64,000 bases of DNA, taken from assembly GCF_016464385.1 (NCBI RefSeq), contig NZ_JADMLH010000017.1, positions 129,055-193,054 of the forward strand, in the 5' to 3' direction. This document shows, in pieces, positions 33,651 to 41,813 of this stretch (its first letter is position 1; the number at the start of each line of letters is the position of its first letter). A program made the translations under genes and the position numbers. A model generated the notes under the pieces. It saw nothing but the letters and a program-made list of their open reading frames with translations, searched no databases and was not told the origin of the DNA. The stretch is from Nucisporomicrobium flavum. GTDB lineage: Bacteria > Actinomycetota > Actinomycetes > Mycobacteriales > Micromonosporaceae.

Positions 33651-34100
33651 CTAAAGGTTGGGCATGTCGTCGCGCCACACGATGGCGGTGGCGCCCTTGA
33701 CCTTGATCACCCGGACACGTTCGCCGGGCAGGTATTTCTCGTCCGCGTCGAACGACCGCGCGGTCCACAGCTCGCCGTCGATCTTCACCATGCCGCGGTC
33801 GGCGCCGACCTCCTCGAGGACGGTCGCCTGGGAGCCCTCGATCGCCTCGATGCCGAACGGCGTCTCGCCGGACTCGAGGGCGGACTGCTGGTGCCGCATG
33901 ATGATGGGGCGGATCGCACCGACGGAGAGACCCGACACGATGGCGAAGACGATGACCTGGACGAGGAGGTTCGCCCCGAGCGCCGCGGCGCCGGCGGCCG
34001 CGAGGGCGCCGGCGGCGAAGAAGATGACGAGGAAGGTCGCGGCGAAGGCCTCGCCGATCGCGAGGGCGATGGCGAGGACTACCCAGAGGACTGCTTCCAC
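33651..34100 (-). CDS. NfeD-like membrane protein
   Basis: A 149-residue short NfeD (no ClpP-like protease part). Two or three membrane spans lie at about 3-75 (VLWVVLAIALAIGEAFAATFLVIFFAAG and VQVIVFAIVSGLSVG). An OB-fold C-terminal domain follows (GSQATVLEEVGADRGMVKIDGELWTARS, ending VKGATAIVWR). It forms an operon with the SPFH gene, a conserved pairing linked to membrane-protein quality control. GTG 34100 has no Shine-Dalgarno, so the start is only moderately sure. Confidence 0.88.
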   Translation of the reverse strand: MEAVLWVVLAIALAIGEAFAATFLVIFFAAGALAAAGAAALGANLLVQVIVFAIVSGLSVGAIRPIIMRHQQSALESGETPFGIEAIEGSQATVLEEVGADRGMVKIDGELWTARSFDADEKYLPGERVRVIKVKGATAIVWRDDMPNL

Positions 34101-34217
34101 ACCACGATCGTGACACGTCCGTGCACGGGCAGCGACATCGCGTTGCATCCATTTGCGGCGTAGCCCAGATCCGCCTCGCGCAGTTGTACCCATAACCGCC
34201 AACCAGGAAGGCTCACC

Positions 34218-35531
34218 GTGTCCCTGCTGCCGGAAACCGGCCGACGCGTCACCGGCATCGTCGCCCGCGCCCAGGCCGCCGGCCGTGCCCCCTCGCTGGC
34301 GCTCGCGGTGGTCCGCGACCGTGCGCTCCTGCACTTCACCGGGGCCGGCGAGACCCCGCCGCCGGACCCGAAGACGCAGTACCGGCTCGGGTCGATCACG
34401 AAGACGCTGACCGCGACGATGGTCATGCAGCTGCGCGACGAGGGCTTCTTCGCCCTGGACGACCTGCTCTACCGGCACCTGCCGGGCACCCCGGTCGGGG
34501 GCATCACGCTGCGGCAGCTGCTGGGCCACGTCTCCGGTCTGCAGCGGGAGCCCGCCGGGCCGTGGTGGGAGCGGCGGGCCGGCGGCGACGTGGACCAGCT
34601 GCTGGCGGAGCTCGAGTTCGACAAGATCGCCCTGCCGCCGTTCCGGACGTACCACTACTCCAACCTGGCGTACGGGCTGCTCGGGGCGGTGCTGCACCGG
34701 GTCACCGGCGAGTCCTGGGCCGACCTGGTCACCAAGCGCGTGCTCGACCCGCTGGGCATGAAGCGCACGACGTACCACCCGGTCGAGCCGTACGCCCGCG
34801 GCTACGTCGTGCACTCGCTGGACGGCAGCCTGCACGAGGAGCCGCGGGCGGACTCGGGCGCGATGGCCCCGGCCGGGCAGCTGTGGTCCACGGTCACCGA
34901 CATGGCGAAGTGGGCGTCGTTCCTCGCCGATCCGGCCCCCGCGGTGCTGGCCCGGGCCACGGTCGACGAGATGTGCACGCCCGTCGTCATGCAGGACGAG
35001 GCCTGGACCGCCGGGCACGGTCTCGGCCCGGAGCTCAACCGGGTCGGCGAACGGGTGTACGTGGGCCACGGCGGTTCGATGCCCGGGTACGTGTCCCAGC
35101 TGCTGGTGCACCGCCCGTCGCGCGTCGGGGTGGTCGCCTTCGCCAACTCGTACGGCCTGCGCGGCACCAGCATCCGCGCGGTGGCGCTGGAGGTCCTGAC
35201 GGCGGTGCTGGACGCCGAGCCGGCGCCGCCGCAGCCGTGGAAGCCGATGCCGGCGCCGGAGGGCGAGGCGGCCGAGCTGTGCGGGCGCTGGTGGTGGATG
35301 GGCGGCGAGTACGAGGTCGCCGCCGATGGAGAGGAGCTGACGATGGCGCCGGCCGGGTACGCGCCGCGGCCGCCTTGGCGGTTCGTCCGGGAGGCGCCGG
35401 ACCGCTGGCGTGGCACCACCGGCTCGAACACGGGCGAGGTCCTCGAGGTCCTGCGCGGCCCGGACGGCGCGGTCGAGAAGCTGGACATCGCGACGTTCGT
35501 GTTCAGCCGCGACCCCCGGCACCTGGCTTAA
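34218..35531 (+). CDS. Serine hydrolase of the class C beta-lactamase/PBP4* family
   Basis: A 437-residue protein. The active-site Ser and Lys are in SITK (about 59-62), YSN (about 145-147) carries the Tyr, and the third motif HGG occurs in GHGGSMPGYVSQL. A C-terminal extension (about 335-437) is a lipocalin-like add-on common in this family. No signal peptide, so probably a cytoplasmic esterase or peptidase rather than an antibiotic-resistance enzyme. GTG 34218 follows AGGAAG. Its stop interlocks with the convergent DUF3097 gene (TTAA at 35528-35531). Confidence 0.88.
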   Translation: MSLLPETGRRVTGIVARAQAAGRAPSLALAVVRDRALLHFTGAGETPPPDPKTQYRLGSITKTLTATMVMQLRDEGFFALDDLLYRHLPGTPVGGITLRQLLGHVSGLQREPAGPWWERRAGGDVDQLLAELEFDKIALPPFRTYHYSNLAYGLLGAVLHRVTGESWADLVTKRVLDPLGMKRTTYHPVEPYARGYVVHSLDGSLHEEPRADSGAMAPAGQLWSTVTDMAKWASFLADPAPAVLARATVDEMCTPVVMQDEAWTAGHGLGPELNRVGERVYVGHGGSMPGYVSQLLVHRPSRVGVVAFANSYGLRGTSIRAVALEVLTAVLDAEPAPPQPWKPMPAPEGEAAELCGRWWWMGGEYEVAADGEELTMAPAGYAPRPPWRFVREAPDRWRGTTGSNTGEVLEVLRGPDGAVEKLDIATFVFSRDPRHLA

Positions 35532-36340
35532 GAAGGTTCCGTGACGAAGTCGATCAACCGTTCCATGGCGTTGATCAGGGGCGTCTCGACGTCCTTGTAG
35601 CTGTTCACGCTGCCCAGGATCCGCCGCCACATGTCGGCCGGCTCGGCCACGCCCACCGCCCGGCAGACGCCCTCCTTCCACGGCCGGCCCGGCGGTACGA
35701 CCGGCCACTGCCGCAGCCCGACCCGCTCCGGCTTGACCGCCTGCCACACGTCGACGTACGGATGCCCGGTGACCAGCACGTTCGGGTCCTTGACCGCGGC
35801 GACGATGCGGCTCTCCTTCGAGCCCGGCACGAGGTGGTCGACCAGCACGCCGACCCGGCGCTCGCGGGCCGGGCGGAAGTCGCGGACCGCGCCGGCGAGG
35901 TCGTCGATGCCGTCCAGCGGCTCCACGACCACGCCCTCGATGCGCAGGTCGTCGCCCCAGATGCGCTCGATGAGGGCGGCGTCGTGGATGCCCTCGACCC
36001 AGATGCGGGAGGCCTTGGCGACCTGGGCGCGTACGCCCGCGACCGCCACCGAGCCGGAGGCCGTCGTCCGCCGCTGGGGTGCCACGGGCGCCGCGGCCGC
36101 CCTGCGCAGCGTCACGACCTGCCCCTCGAGCAGGAACGCGGCGGGGTCGAGCGGGAAGTTGCGGCGCTTGCCGTGCCGGTCCTCCAGCACCACCGCGCCG
36201 TACTCGAATCCGACGACGGCGCCGCAGAAGCCGGAGCCGGCGTCCTCCACCACCATGCCCGGCTCCACGTCCACCTCGGGCACGGCCTTGCGCCGGCGCC
36301 AGTTGCCCGCGAGCACATCCTCCCCATACATGAGGCGCAC
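35528..36340 (-). CDS. DUF3097 family protein
   Basis: A 270-residue actinobacterial protein. The N-terminal part (VLAGNWRRRKAVPEVDVEPGMVVED, then GSGFCGAVVG) forms a small beta domain. From about 110, RIWVEGIHDAALIERIWGDDL and VVVEPLDGIDDL look like a Toprim-type alpha/beta fold, followed by VGVLVDHLVPGSKESRI. The whole is strongly conserved in the family but uncharacterised. Nucleotide or nucleic-acid binding is a guess from the VEGxxDA motif. The start is probably GTG 36340; ATG 36331 is possible. Confidence 0.85.
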   Translation of the reverse strand: MRLMYGEDVLAGNWRRRKAVPEVDVEPGMVVEDAGSGFCGAVVGFEYGAVVLEDRHGKRRNFPLDPAAFLLEGQVVTLRRAAAAPVAPQRRTTASGSVAVAGVRAQVAKASRIWVEGIHDAALIERIWGDDLRIEGVVVEPLDGIDDLAGAVRDFRPARERRVGVLVDHLVPGSKESRIVAAVKDPNVLVTGHPYVDVWQAVKPERVGLRQWPVVPPGRPWKEGVCRAVGVAEPADMWRRILGSVNSYKDVETPLINAMERLIDFVTEPS

Positions 36341-36407
36341 GGTAACTCGTCCGGCCGGACACGCCGGTGCGACGCTCCGGCGCAAGACAACGTCGGCGCG
36401 GGCCACG

Positions 36408-36413
36408 TACCCT
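36408..36413 (+). promoter_or_regulatory. Leaderless -10 element (TACCCT)
   Basis: TACCCT ends exactly 7 nt before ATG 36421, with no Shine-Dalgarno. It supports that ATG as the start. Confidence 0.5.
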
Positions 36414-36420
36414 TGCTCGC

Positions 36421-37203
36421 ATGTCCCCCGCAGCAGATGCGGCGACCCTGACGGCGCGCCGGTCCACCCGGCTCGTCGCCTGGGTACGCGCCTGGCGCGC
36501 CGGCCTCGTCCCGTTCGACGAGCTGGCCGACGAGATCGCCGGCGACGAGGAGCACCTCGTCGCCGATGCCCCCGGCACCTGGACCGACGTGCCACTGGGG
36601 CAGGCGCTGCCCGCGTTCGCCAAGCTGCATCCGGACGAGATCCGGCTGGTCCTGCCCGCACCCGGCGACCCGCGCGGCCTGCCCGCCAAGAGCGAGCTGA
36701 CCGGGCCCGCCATGCTCGCCGGCGAGGCTGTGACGACGCCCGCGTTCGGCGTGGTGCCGGAGGTGCGCCGGCACACCTCGGGCTCCGGCGTGGAGTTCGA
36801 GACGGTGCTGTGGCGCTTCTTCCCGGTGACCGACTACCGGCCGGTCTTCCAGATGGGCTCGGCGGAGGCCGAGGCGGAGCTGACCCGCGCGCTGGCCGAG
36901 GCCACCACGCAGCTGACCCGGCTCGACGTCGCCCAGTGGCGCCCGGAGCTGGCGGGCGCGCTGCAGGCGCTGCGCCGCCCGGAGAGCACGGCGACGCTGC
37001 CGCCCGGCTTCGACCCGCGGTCGCGCCGGCTGTTCGCGCGCGCCAGCATCCTCGATCAGGTTCTCGCGCTCGCCGAGCACAACGCCCCCGGCGGCGCCAT
37101 CAACGGCTACGAGGCCCAGCAGCGCGACGCGGCCCTGCGGCCCCTGACGACGGCGTGCCGCCAGGCTCTGGTCGCGGCGTGCAACTCCCCGCTGCATGCC
37201 TGA
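36421..37203 (+). CDS. Conserved actinobacterial protein of unknown function
   Basis: A 260-residue soluble protein that I do not recognise beyond general actinobacterial conservation. The N-terminus is helical (TRLVAWVRAWRAGLVPFDELADEI). The middle has GTWTDVPLGQALPAFAKLHPDEIRLVLP and a strand-rich segment FETVLWRFFPVTDYRPV. The C-terminal half is helical with FARASILDQVLALAEHNAPGG. No catalytic or membrane motif is visible. Its end overlaps the Nudix gene by 8 nt, so they share a transcript. Confidence 0.75.
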   Translation: MSPAADAATLTARRSTRLVAWVRAWRAGLVPFDELADEIAGDEEHLVADAPGTWTDVPLGQALPAFAKLHPDEIRLVLPAPGDPRGLPAKSELTGPAMLAGEAVTTPAFGVVPEVRRHTSGSGVEFETVLWRFFPVTDYRPVFQMGSAEAEAELTRALAEATTQLTRLDVAQWRPELAGALQALRRPESTATLPPGFDPRSRRLFARASILDQVLALAEHNAPGGAINGYEAQQRDAALRPLTTACRQALVAACNSPLHA

Positions 37204-37699
37204 CCGGTACGCGCACTGCACGTTCTGCGGGGCGCGCTTCACACCGGGCCGGCCGTGGCCGCGCCGCTGCGCCGCGTGCGGCGAGACCAGCTACGTCAAT
37301 CCGGCGCCCGTCGCGGTCGCGGTCCAGCCGGTCGGCGGCGGCCTGCTGGTGATCCGCCGCGGCATCCCGCCCGCCGCCGAGCGGCTCGCCCTGCCGGGCG
37401 GCTTCATCGATGTCGGCGAGACCTGGCAGCAGGCCGCGGCGCGGGAGCTGCGCGAGGAGACCGGCCTGGTGGCCGACCCCGACGGCGTACGCCTCTACGA
37501 CACGATCAGCGCCCCGGACGGCACGCTGCTGGTGTTCGGCCTGTTCCCGTCGCTCGCCACGGAGGCGGAGCTGCCGGAGCCCGCGCCGAACGACGAGACG
37601 CTCGGCCGGCAGGTGCTGCACCGGCCCGAGCCGCTCGGCTTCGACCTGCACACCCGCGTGGCGAACAGGTGGTTCGCGCAGGTCGCCGCCGGTATGTGA
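37196..37699 (+). CDS. Zinc-ribbon Nudix hydrolase (NudC-like architecture)
   Basis: A 167-residue protein. An N-terminal zinc ribbon with two Cys pairs (CTFCGARF and CAACGETSY, about residues 8-31) precedes a Nudix domain. The box GGFIDVGETWQQAAARELREETGL (about 69-92) is complete. This architecture is shared with NADH pyrophosphatases, but the protein is shorter, so the substrate is open: an ADP-ribose, NAD(H) or RNA-cap-like dinucleotide. Coupled to the upstream unknown gene by overlap. Confidence 0.9.
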   Translation: MPDRYAHCTFCGARFTPGRPWPRRCAACGETSYVNPAPVAVAVQPVGGGLLVIRRGIPPAAERLALPGGFIDVGETWQQAAARELREETGLVADPDGVRLYDTISAPDGTLLVFGLFPSLATEAELPEPAPNDETLGRQVLHRPEPLGFDLHTRVANRWFAQVAAGM

Positions 37700-37707
37700 G
37701 GCGGCGG

Positions 37708-38895
37708 TCAGCTGCGGAAGACCGCCGCGAGGTCGTGCAGGCGGGTGGCCGTGCCGGTCAGGTCGCCGACCGCCCGGTGCGTTTCCTCGGCGGCGCCGCG
37801 CACCTCCTGGGCCGCCGTGCTCACCGCCACGATCGCCTGGCTGATCTGCTCGGCGCCGCTGCTGACCGTGCCCGCGCCCTCGACCATCGTGCCGGTCGTG
37901 GCGGTCTGCTCCTCCACGGCCGCGGCGATGGTCAGCTGGTGCTCGGCGATCGCGCCGATGACGGCCGAGAAGCCGTCGACGGCCTGGACGGCCTCGCCGG
38001 TGTCGTGCTGGATGCCCTCGATGCGGCGGGCGATCTCCTCGGTCGCCTGCGCGGTTGCCTGCGCCAGCTCCTTCACCTCACCGGCCACGATGGCGAAGCC
38101 CCGGCCCGCCTCGCCGGCCCGCGCCGCCTCGATGGTGGCGTTGAGGGCGAGCAGGTTGGTCTGCGCGGCGATCGCGTTGATCGTCCGCAGCACGTCGTTG
38201 ATCTCCTGGCTCGAGTCGCGCAGCCGGGTCACGTTGCCGGTGGCGACGCTCACGCCGGCCACCGCCTCGTCGGTCATCCGCGAGACGTCCGAGGTGTTCG
38301 TGCTGATCTCCTCGATGGCGGCGCGCATCTGGTGGGTGCCGTCCGCGATCGCGCCGACCTCGTCGCTCGTACGCCGCGCCGACCGCGCCACGGTCTCCAG
38401 CTCCCCCGCGGTGGCGTCGGCGGCCCGGGCCATCGTGCTGCTGGCGCGCTGCAGCGTACCCGCGGATCCGTTGACCTCCTCGACCGCGCGCCGGATGCCG
38501 GCGACCGTGTCCTGGAAGCGGTCCATCATCGTGTTGTACGCCTCGGCCATCTGCCCCAGCTCGTCCTTGCCCACGACCGGCATCCGCCCGCCGAGGTCGC
38601 CGGCGGCGGCCGACTGGATCACCGTGGCGTCGGCGCGCAGCAGGCGCACGATGCTCGACCAGACCGACACCTGCATGAGCAGACCGATCGGGGCGAGCAC
38701 CACGGGCAGCCACAGCCCGAGCGTGGCGAGCAGCTCGAGGTCGGACCGGGCCGACGAGCCGGCCGGCAGCGCGCCGGCGGCCGAGCCGGCCGCCCGATGG
38801 GCGAACAGGCCCAGTCCGATCAGCCCGCCGACGGTGCTGAGCAGGGCGATGGAGGTGCGCAGCTTGGTCGGCAGCCGGTCGAGGAGAGAGAACAT
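37708..38895 (-). CDS. Methyl-accepting chemotaxis protein
   Basis: A 395-residue receptor. One N-terminal span lies near 15-35, a short loop follows, and a second span near 55-80 (LATLGLWLPVVLAPIGLLMQV). A HAMP domain runs to about 135 (VIQSAAAGDLGGRM then DELGQMAEAYNTMMDRF). The long signalling coiled coil follows; its tip is intact: INAIAAQTNLLALNATIEAARAGEAGRGFAIVAGEVKELA. The tiny extracellular loop means it probably senses membrane or internal cues. A motile life stage is implied. ATG 38895 is chosen; GTG 38913 is an alternative. Confidence 0.92.
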   Translation of the reverse strand: MFSLLDRLPTKLRTSIALLSTVGGLIGLGLFAHRAAGSAAGALPAGSSARSDLELLATLGLWLPVVLAPIGLLMQVSVWSSIVRLLRADATVIQSAAAGDLGGRMPVVGKDELGQMAEAYNTMMDRFQDTVAGIRRAVEEVNGSAGTLQRASSTMARAADATAGELETVARSARRTSDEVGAIADGTHQMRAAIEEISTNTSDVSRMTDEAVAGVSVATGNVTRLRDSSQEINDVLRTINAIAAQTNLLALNATIEAARAGEAGRGFAIVAGEVKELAQATAQATEEIARRIEGIQHDTGEAVQAVDGFSAVIGAIAEHQLTIAAAVEEQTATTGTMVEGAGTVSSGAEQISQAIVAVSTAAQEVRGAAEETHRAVGDLTGTATRLHDLAAVFRS

Positions 38896-38939
38896 GCCCG
38901 GCTCATCGGCCACGGCACGGCCGAGTTGAGGCGACCGGG

Positions 38940-39368
38940 TCAGCAGCGGACCGCGAGCCGGGCCGCGACGAGCGTCTCGAGCAGGTCGCCGAGCTGATCC
39001 AGCCGCTCCTGGCTGAGCGGCGCGAAGGTCTCGGCGAACACCCGGTCGGCGCGGCCCTGCCCTTCCTCTCGCAGCCGCTCGCCCAGCTCGGTGAGCCGGT
39101 GCCGCACCACCCGGCCGGGGCCGGGCAGGCGCTGCAGCAGGCCGCGGTCGACCATGCGGGCCGCGAGCGAGCCGAAGGACTGGTCGGTCTGGAACGTCAG
39201 CTGGGCCAGCTCGTGCAGCGACGCCTCGGGGTGCCGGGCGAGGTGCCGCAGCGTGTCCCACTGCACGAGCGAGATCCCCAGGTCGGCCAGGGACGCGCTG
39301 AGCGCCCGGTGGTGTGCGTGCTGAAGGCGCTTCACCAGCAGCGCTACCTCTGGCGCCGTACGACCCAT
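38940..39368 (-). CDS. MarR-family transcriptional regulator
   Basis: A 142-residue winged-helix repressor. The dimerisation helix is MGRTAPEVALLVKRLQHAHHRAL; the DNA-binding core (about 30-95) contains LVQWDTLRHLARHPEASLHELAQLTFQTDQSFGSLAARMVDRG, with the wing at PGRVVRHRLTE. Effector and targets are unknown. It lies 44 nt upstream of the chemotaxis receptor on the same strand and may share its transcript. Confidence 0.9.
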   Translation of the reverse strand: MGRTAPEVALLVKRLQHAHHRALSASLADLGISLVQWDTLRHLARHPEASLHELAQLTFQTDQSFGSLAARMVDRGLLQRLPGPGRVVRHRLTELGERLREEGQGRADRVFAETFAPLSQERLDQLGDLLETLVAARLAVRC

Positions 39369-39442
39369 GTTCGCGATCCCGTCCCAGCCTCGAAGGGTTG
39401 CCGAGCGGACAGGGTCGCCAGAAACGGGCGCCGCAAACGCGA

Positions 39443-40183
39443 TCAGAGGAATTCGTCGAGCAGACTCGCGAGCCGGACGGGTGTCTCGTACATCGCGTAG
39501 TGCCCGGCCTCGGCCAGAATCTCCAGGCGAGCATTCGGGTACGCGGTGAGCCAGGTGGCCCGCATCGTCGCGGCACCCAGCGCGGGATCGTGCTCGCCGA
39601 CGATCGCCAGGGCCGGCACCGGGTTACCGGCGACCCGGTCCGCGAAGTCCGTCCGCGCCCACGCCGGCAGGTACGCCCCGAACGCCTCGACGGTGGAGGA
39701 CGCGAGGCTCTCGTCGACCATCGTGTCCAGCCAGTGCGAGGACAGCCGGTTGCCGGTGGTCAGGTCGATGATCGCCTTGCGGCTCGCCCGGTCGTTCGCC
39801 GCCGAGTCGAACAGCCCCCAGCCCTGCTCGTCGAAGGGCACGCCGCCGGCCGGCACCGGGCTGATGCCGACCAGGTGGGTCACCCGGTCCGGGGCGTCGG
39901 CCAGCACGTGCTGCGCGGCGCTGCCACCCATGGAGTGCCCGACGACCGCGAACCTGTCCCAGCCGAGGTCGTCGGCGACCGCCAGCGCGTCCCGGCTGAT
40001 CTCGGCGATGCTGTGCTCGCCGGCCACGTCGCGCCGCTCGCCGTAGCCGCGGTAGTCGGGGAACGCCCAGGTGAACCGGTCCGGGTCGATCAGCTGCGGC
40101 AGGAAACCCCAGCCGCGGGACGAGCCGAACCAGCCGTGCAACGCCAGAACGTGTACGGGTCCACTGCCCACAGTCAGCACCAT
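39443..40183 (-). CDS. Alpha/beta hydrolase
   Basis: A 246-residue hydrolase. The oxyanion-hole motif LHGWFGSSRGW is at about 15; the nucleophile elbow GHSMGG gives Ser at about 83. The acid Asp lies in VGEHDPALG and the base His in AGHYAMYETP. A cap region covers about 115-175. Substrate unknown; a soluble cytoplasmic esterase or C-C hydrolase is likely. ATG 40183 has no Shine-Dalgarno, and AATAAT lies 6 nt upstream, so it too may be leaderless. The divergent serine hydrolase starts only 28 nt away. Confidence 0.9.
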   Translation of the reverse strand: MVLTVGSGPVHVLALHGWFGSSRGWGFLPQLIDPDRFTWAFPDYRGYGERRDVAGEHSIAEISRDALAVADDLGWDRFAVVGHSMGGSAAQHVLADAPDRVTHLVGISPVPAGGVPFDEQGWGLFDSAANDRASRKAIIDLTTGNRLSSHWLDTMVDESLASSTVEAFGAYLPAWARTDFADRVAGNPVPALAIVGEHDPALGAATMRATWLTAYPNARLEILAEAGHYAMYETPVRLASLLDEFL

Positions 40184-40211
40184 GCCCGCATTATTCTGGC
40201 AGTCTGGTCCG

Positions 40212-41354
40212 ATGCACAGTCGCATGGAGACGGTGAGCCGGGCGCTTCAGCCGTACGTGGACAATGGCGACCTGGCCGGCGCCGTCGCTCTGACCGCGCA
40301 CGGCGACGGGGTGGACGTGGTGTGCTGCGGCGTCCGGGACGTCGCGACCGGCGCGCCGATGACCCGGGACACCATCTTCCGGCTCGCCTCGCTCACCAAG
40401 CCGCTCGCCGCCGCCGTCGCGCTGACCCTGGTCGAGGACGGCACGTTGCGCCTCGACGAGCCGGTGGACCGCTGGCTGCCGGAGCTCGCCGGGCGGCCGG
40501 TGCTGCGGACGCTCGCCTCACCACTCGACGACGTGGTACCGCAGGCCCGCCCGATCACCGTGCGGGACGTGCTGGCGTACACCCACGGGTACGGGGTCGT
40601 GATGGCGCCGCCGGGGACGTACCCGGTCCAGGCCCGCATCGAGGAGCTGCGCCTCGGGCCCGGCCCCGACCCGGAGCCGTTCTCCCTGGACGAGTGGATG
40701 ACGCGGCTGGGCAGGCTGCCGATGCTGCACCAGCCGGGCGAGGGCTGGACGTACCACGGCGGCGGGGACGTCCTGGCGGCGCTGCTGGTCCGCGCCTCCG
40801 GCCGGGACCTGGAGACGCTGATGCGGGAGCGCCTGTTCGCTCCGCTGGGCATGCGCGACACGACGTTCGGCGTCACGGATCCGGGGCGGCTCGCGCAGAC
40901 GTACCGGCCGGGGCCGGCGGGGCTCGAGGTCCGCGACGAGCCGCCGGGACGCTGGTCGCCGCCGCTGCGGGTGTCCGGGGCCACCGGGCTCACGTCGACC
41001 GTCGACGACCTGCTCGCCTTCGGCCGCATGCTGCTGGCCGGCGGCGGCGACGTGCTCTCCCGCGCCTCGGTCGAGCTGATGACCGGCGACCGCCTGACGG
41101 ACGCCGAGAAGGCCGGCGCGCTGTGGCTGCCGGGCTTCGGGAAGGCGTACAGCTGGGGCTTCGGCGGCTCGGTCATCACCGCTGCGGACCCCGACGGCCC
41201 GGTGGTGGGCAGTTACGGCTGGACCGGCGGGCTGGGCACGGCCGCGTACACCGACCTGCGCGGCGGACGGGTCAACGTGCTGCTGACCCAGCGGGAGATG
41301 ACCAGCCCGGTCCCGGACGCCTACGCCACGGCCTTCTGGCGGGCGGTGGCTTAG
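40212..41354 (+). CDS. Serine hydrolase, class C beta-lactamase-like
   Basis: A 380-residue penicillin-binding-protein-like enzyme. SLTK (about 59-62) holds the catalytic Ser and Lys. VRDVLAYTHGYG and GWTYHGGGDVLAALL replace the usual YxN with YHG, and the C-terminal GSYGWTGGLGTAAYTD is the typical third-motif region. No signal peptide. Probable esterase or peptidase; the altered second motif leaves activity uncertain. Divergent from the alpha/beta hydrolase, with almost no intergenic space. Its stop interlocks with the SRPBCC gene (TTAG at 41351-41354). Confidence 0.87.
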   Translation: MHSRMETVSRALQPYVDNGDLAGAVALTAHGDGVDVVCCGVRDVATGAPMTRDTIFRLASLTKPLAAAVALTLVEDGTLRLDEPVDRWLPELAGRPVLRTLASPLDDVVPQARPITVRDVLAYTHGYGVVMAPPGTYPVQARIEELRLGPGPDPEPFSLDEWMTRLGRLPMLHQPGEGWTYHGGGDVLAALLVRASGRDLETLMRERLFAPLGMRDTTFGVTDPGRLAQTYRPGPAGLEVRDEPPGRWSPPLRVSGATGLTSTVDDLLAFGRMLLAGGGDVLSRASVELMTGDRLTDAEKAGALWLPGFGKAYSWGFGGSVITAADPDGPVVGSYGWTGGLGTAAYTDLRGGRVNVLLTQREMTSPVPDAYATAFWRAVA

Positions 41355-41788
41355 CGAGCGGCTTCGCGTACGCCCCGCAGCAGCCGCGCCACGAAGAACC
41401 GATGCGCACCCGAGCCGATGACCAGCGCCCGGTACGCGAACCCGTGCACCCCCGGGAATTCCGCGTACGTCCGCGCGCTCAGCCGGGTCCCGCCGTCCTC
41501 CTCGCTCAGCGCCAGCACGAGCTCGTAACGGGAGAAGGCGTGGCGGCCGGCGAGCCGCAGGAGCCGTCCGGGCACGGCCTCGGTGACCTCGAATCCCGGC
41601 AGCGTGGACCCTTCGGCGAGCGGCCCGCCGGAGAAGCCCCGCGGCCGGGCGCCGATGAGCCGGGCGTACGTCTCCGCGTCCGCGAACCGGGGAACCCGCG
41701 CGCAGAGCAGCTCCCACGCGACCGGCGCGGGGGCCGGCACGGTCGTGTGCTGCTCGTCCACGAACGGCAGTCCGGTCTCCGCGTCCAT
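41351..41788 (-). CDS. SRPBCC (START-like) family protein
   Basis: A 145-residue protein. A helix-grip fold is suggested by HTTVPAPAPVAWELLCARV at the N-terminus, GFEVTEAVPGRLLRLAGRHAFSRYELVLAL in the middle and a long C-terminal helix (ALVIGSGAHRFFVARLLRGV). Such proteins bind lipids or other hydrophobic ligands; no ligand can be named. GGGAGGG precedes ATG 41788. Confidence 0.82.
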   Translation of the reverse strand: MDAETGLPFVDEQHTTVPAPAPVAWELLCARVPRFADAETYARLIGARPRGFSGGPLAEGSTLPGFEVTEAVPGRLLRLAGRHAFSRYELVLALSEEDGGTRLSARTYAEFPGVHGFAYRALVIGSGAHRFFVARLLRGVREAAR

Positions 41789-41813
41789 GCACCCTCCCGG
41801 ACGCAGGATACGG

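Noticed and set aside
34101..36776. Upstream part of a 1041-residue minus-strand frame ending in NfeD
   Set aside because: Only the last 149 residues are NfeD; the rest is antisense to the serine hydrolase and other genes and is Arg/Gly-rich noise.
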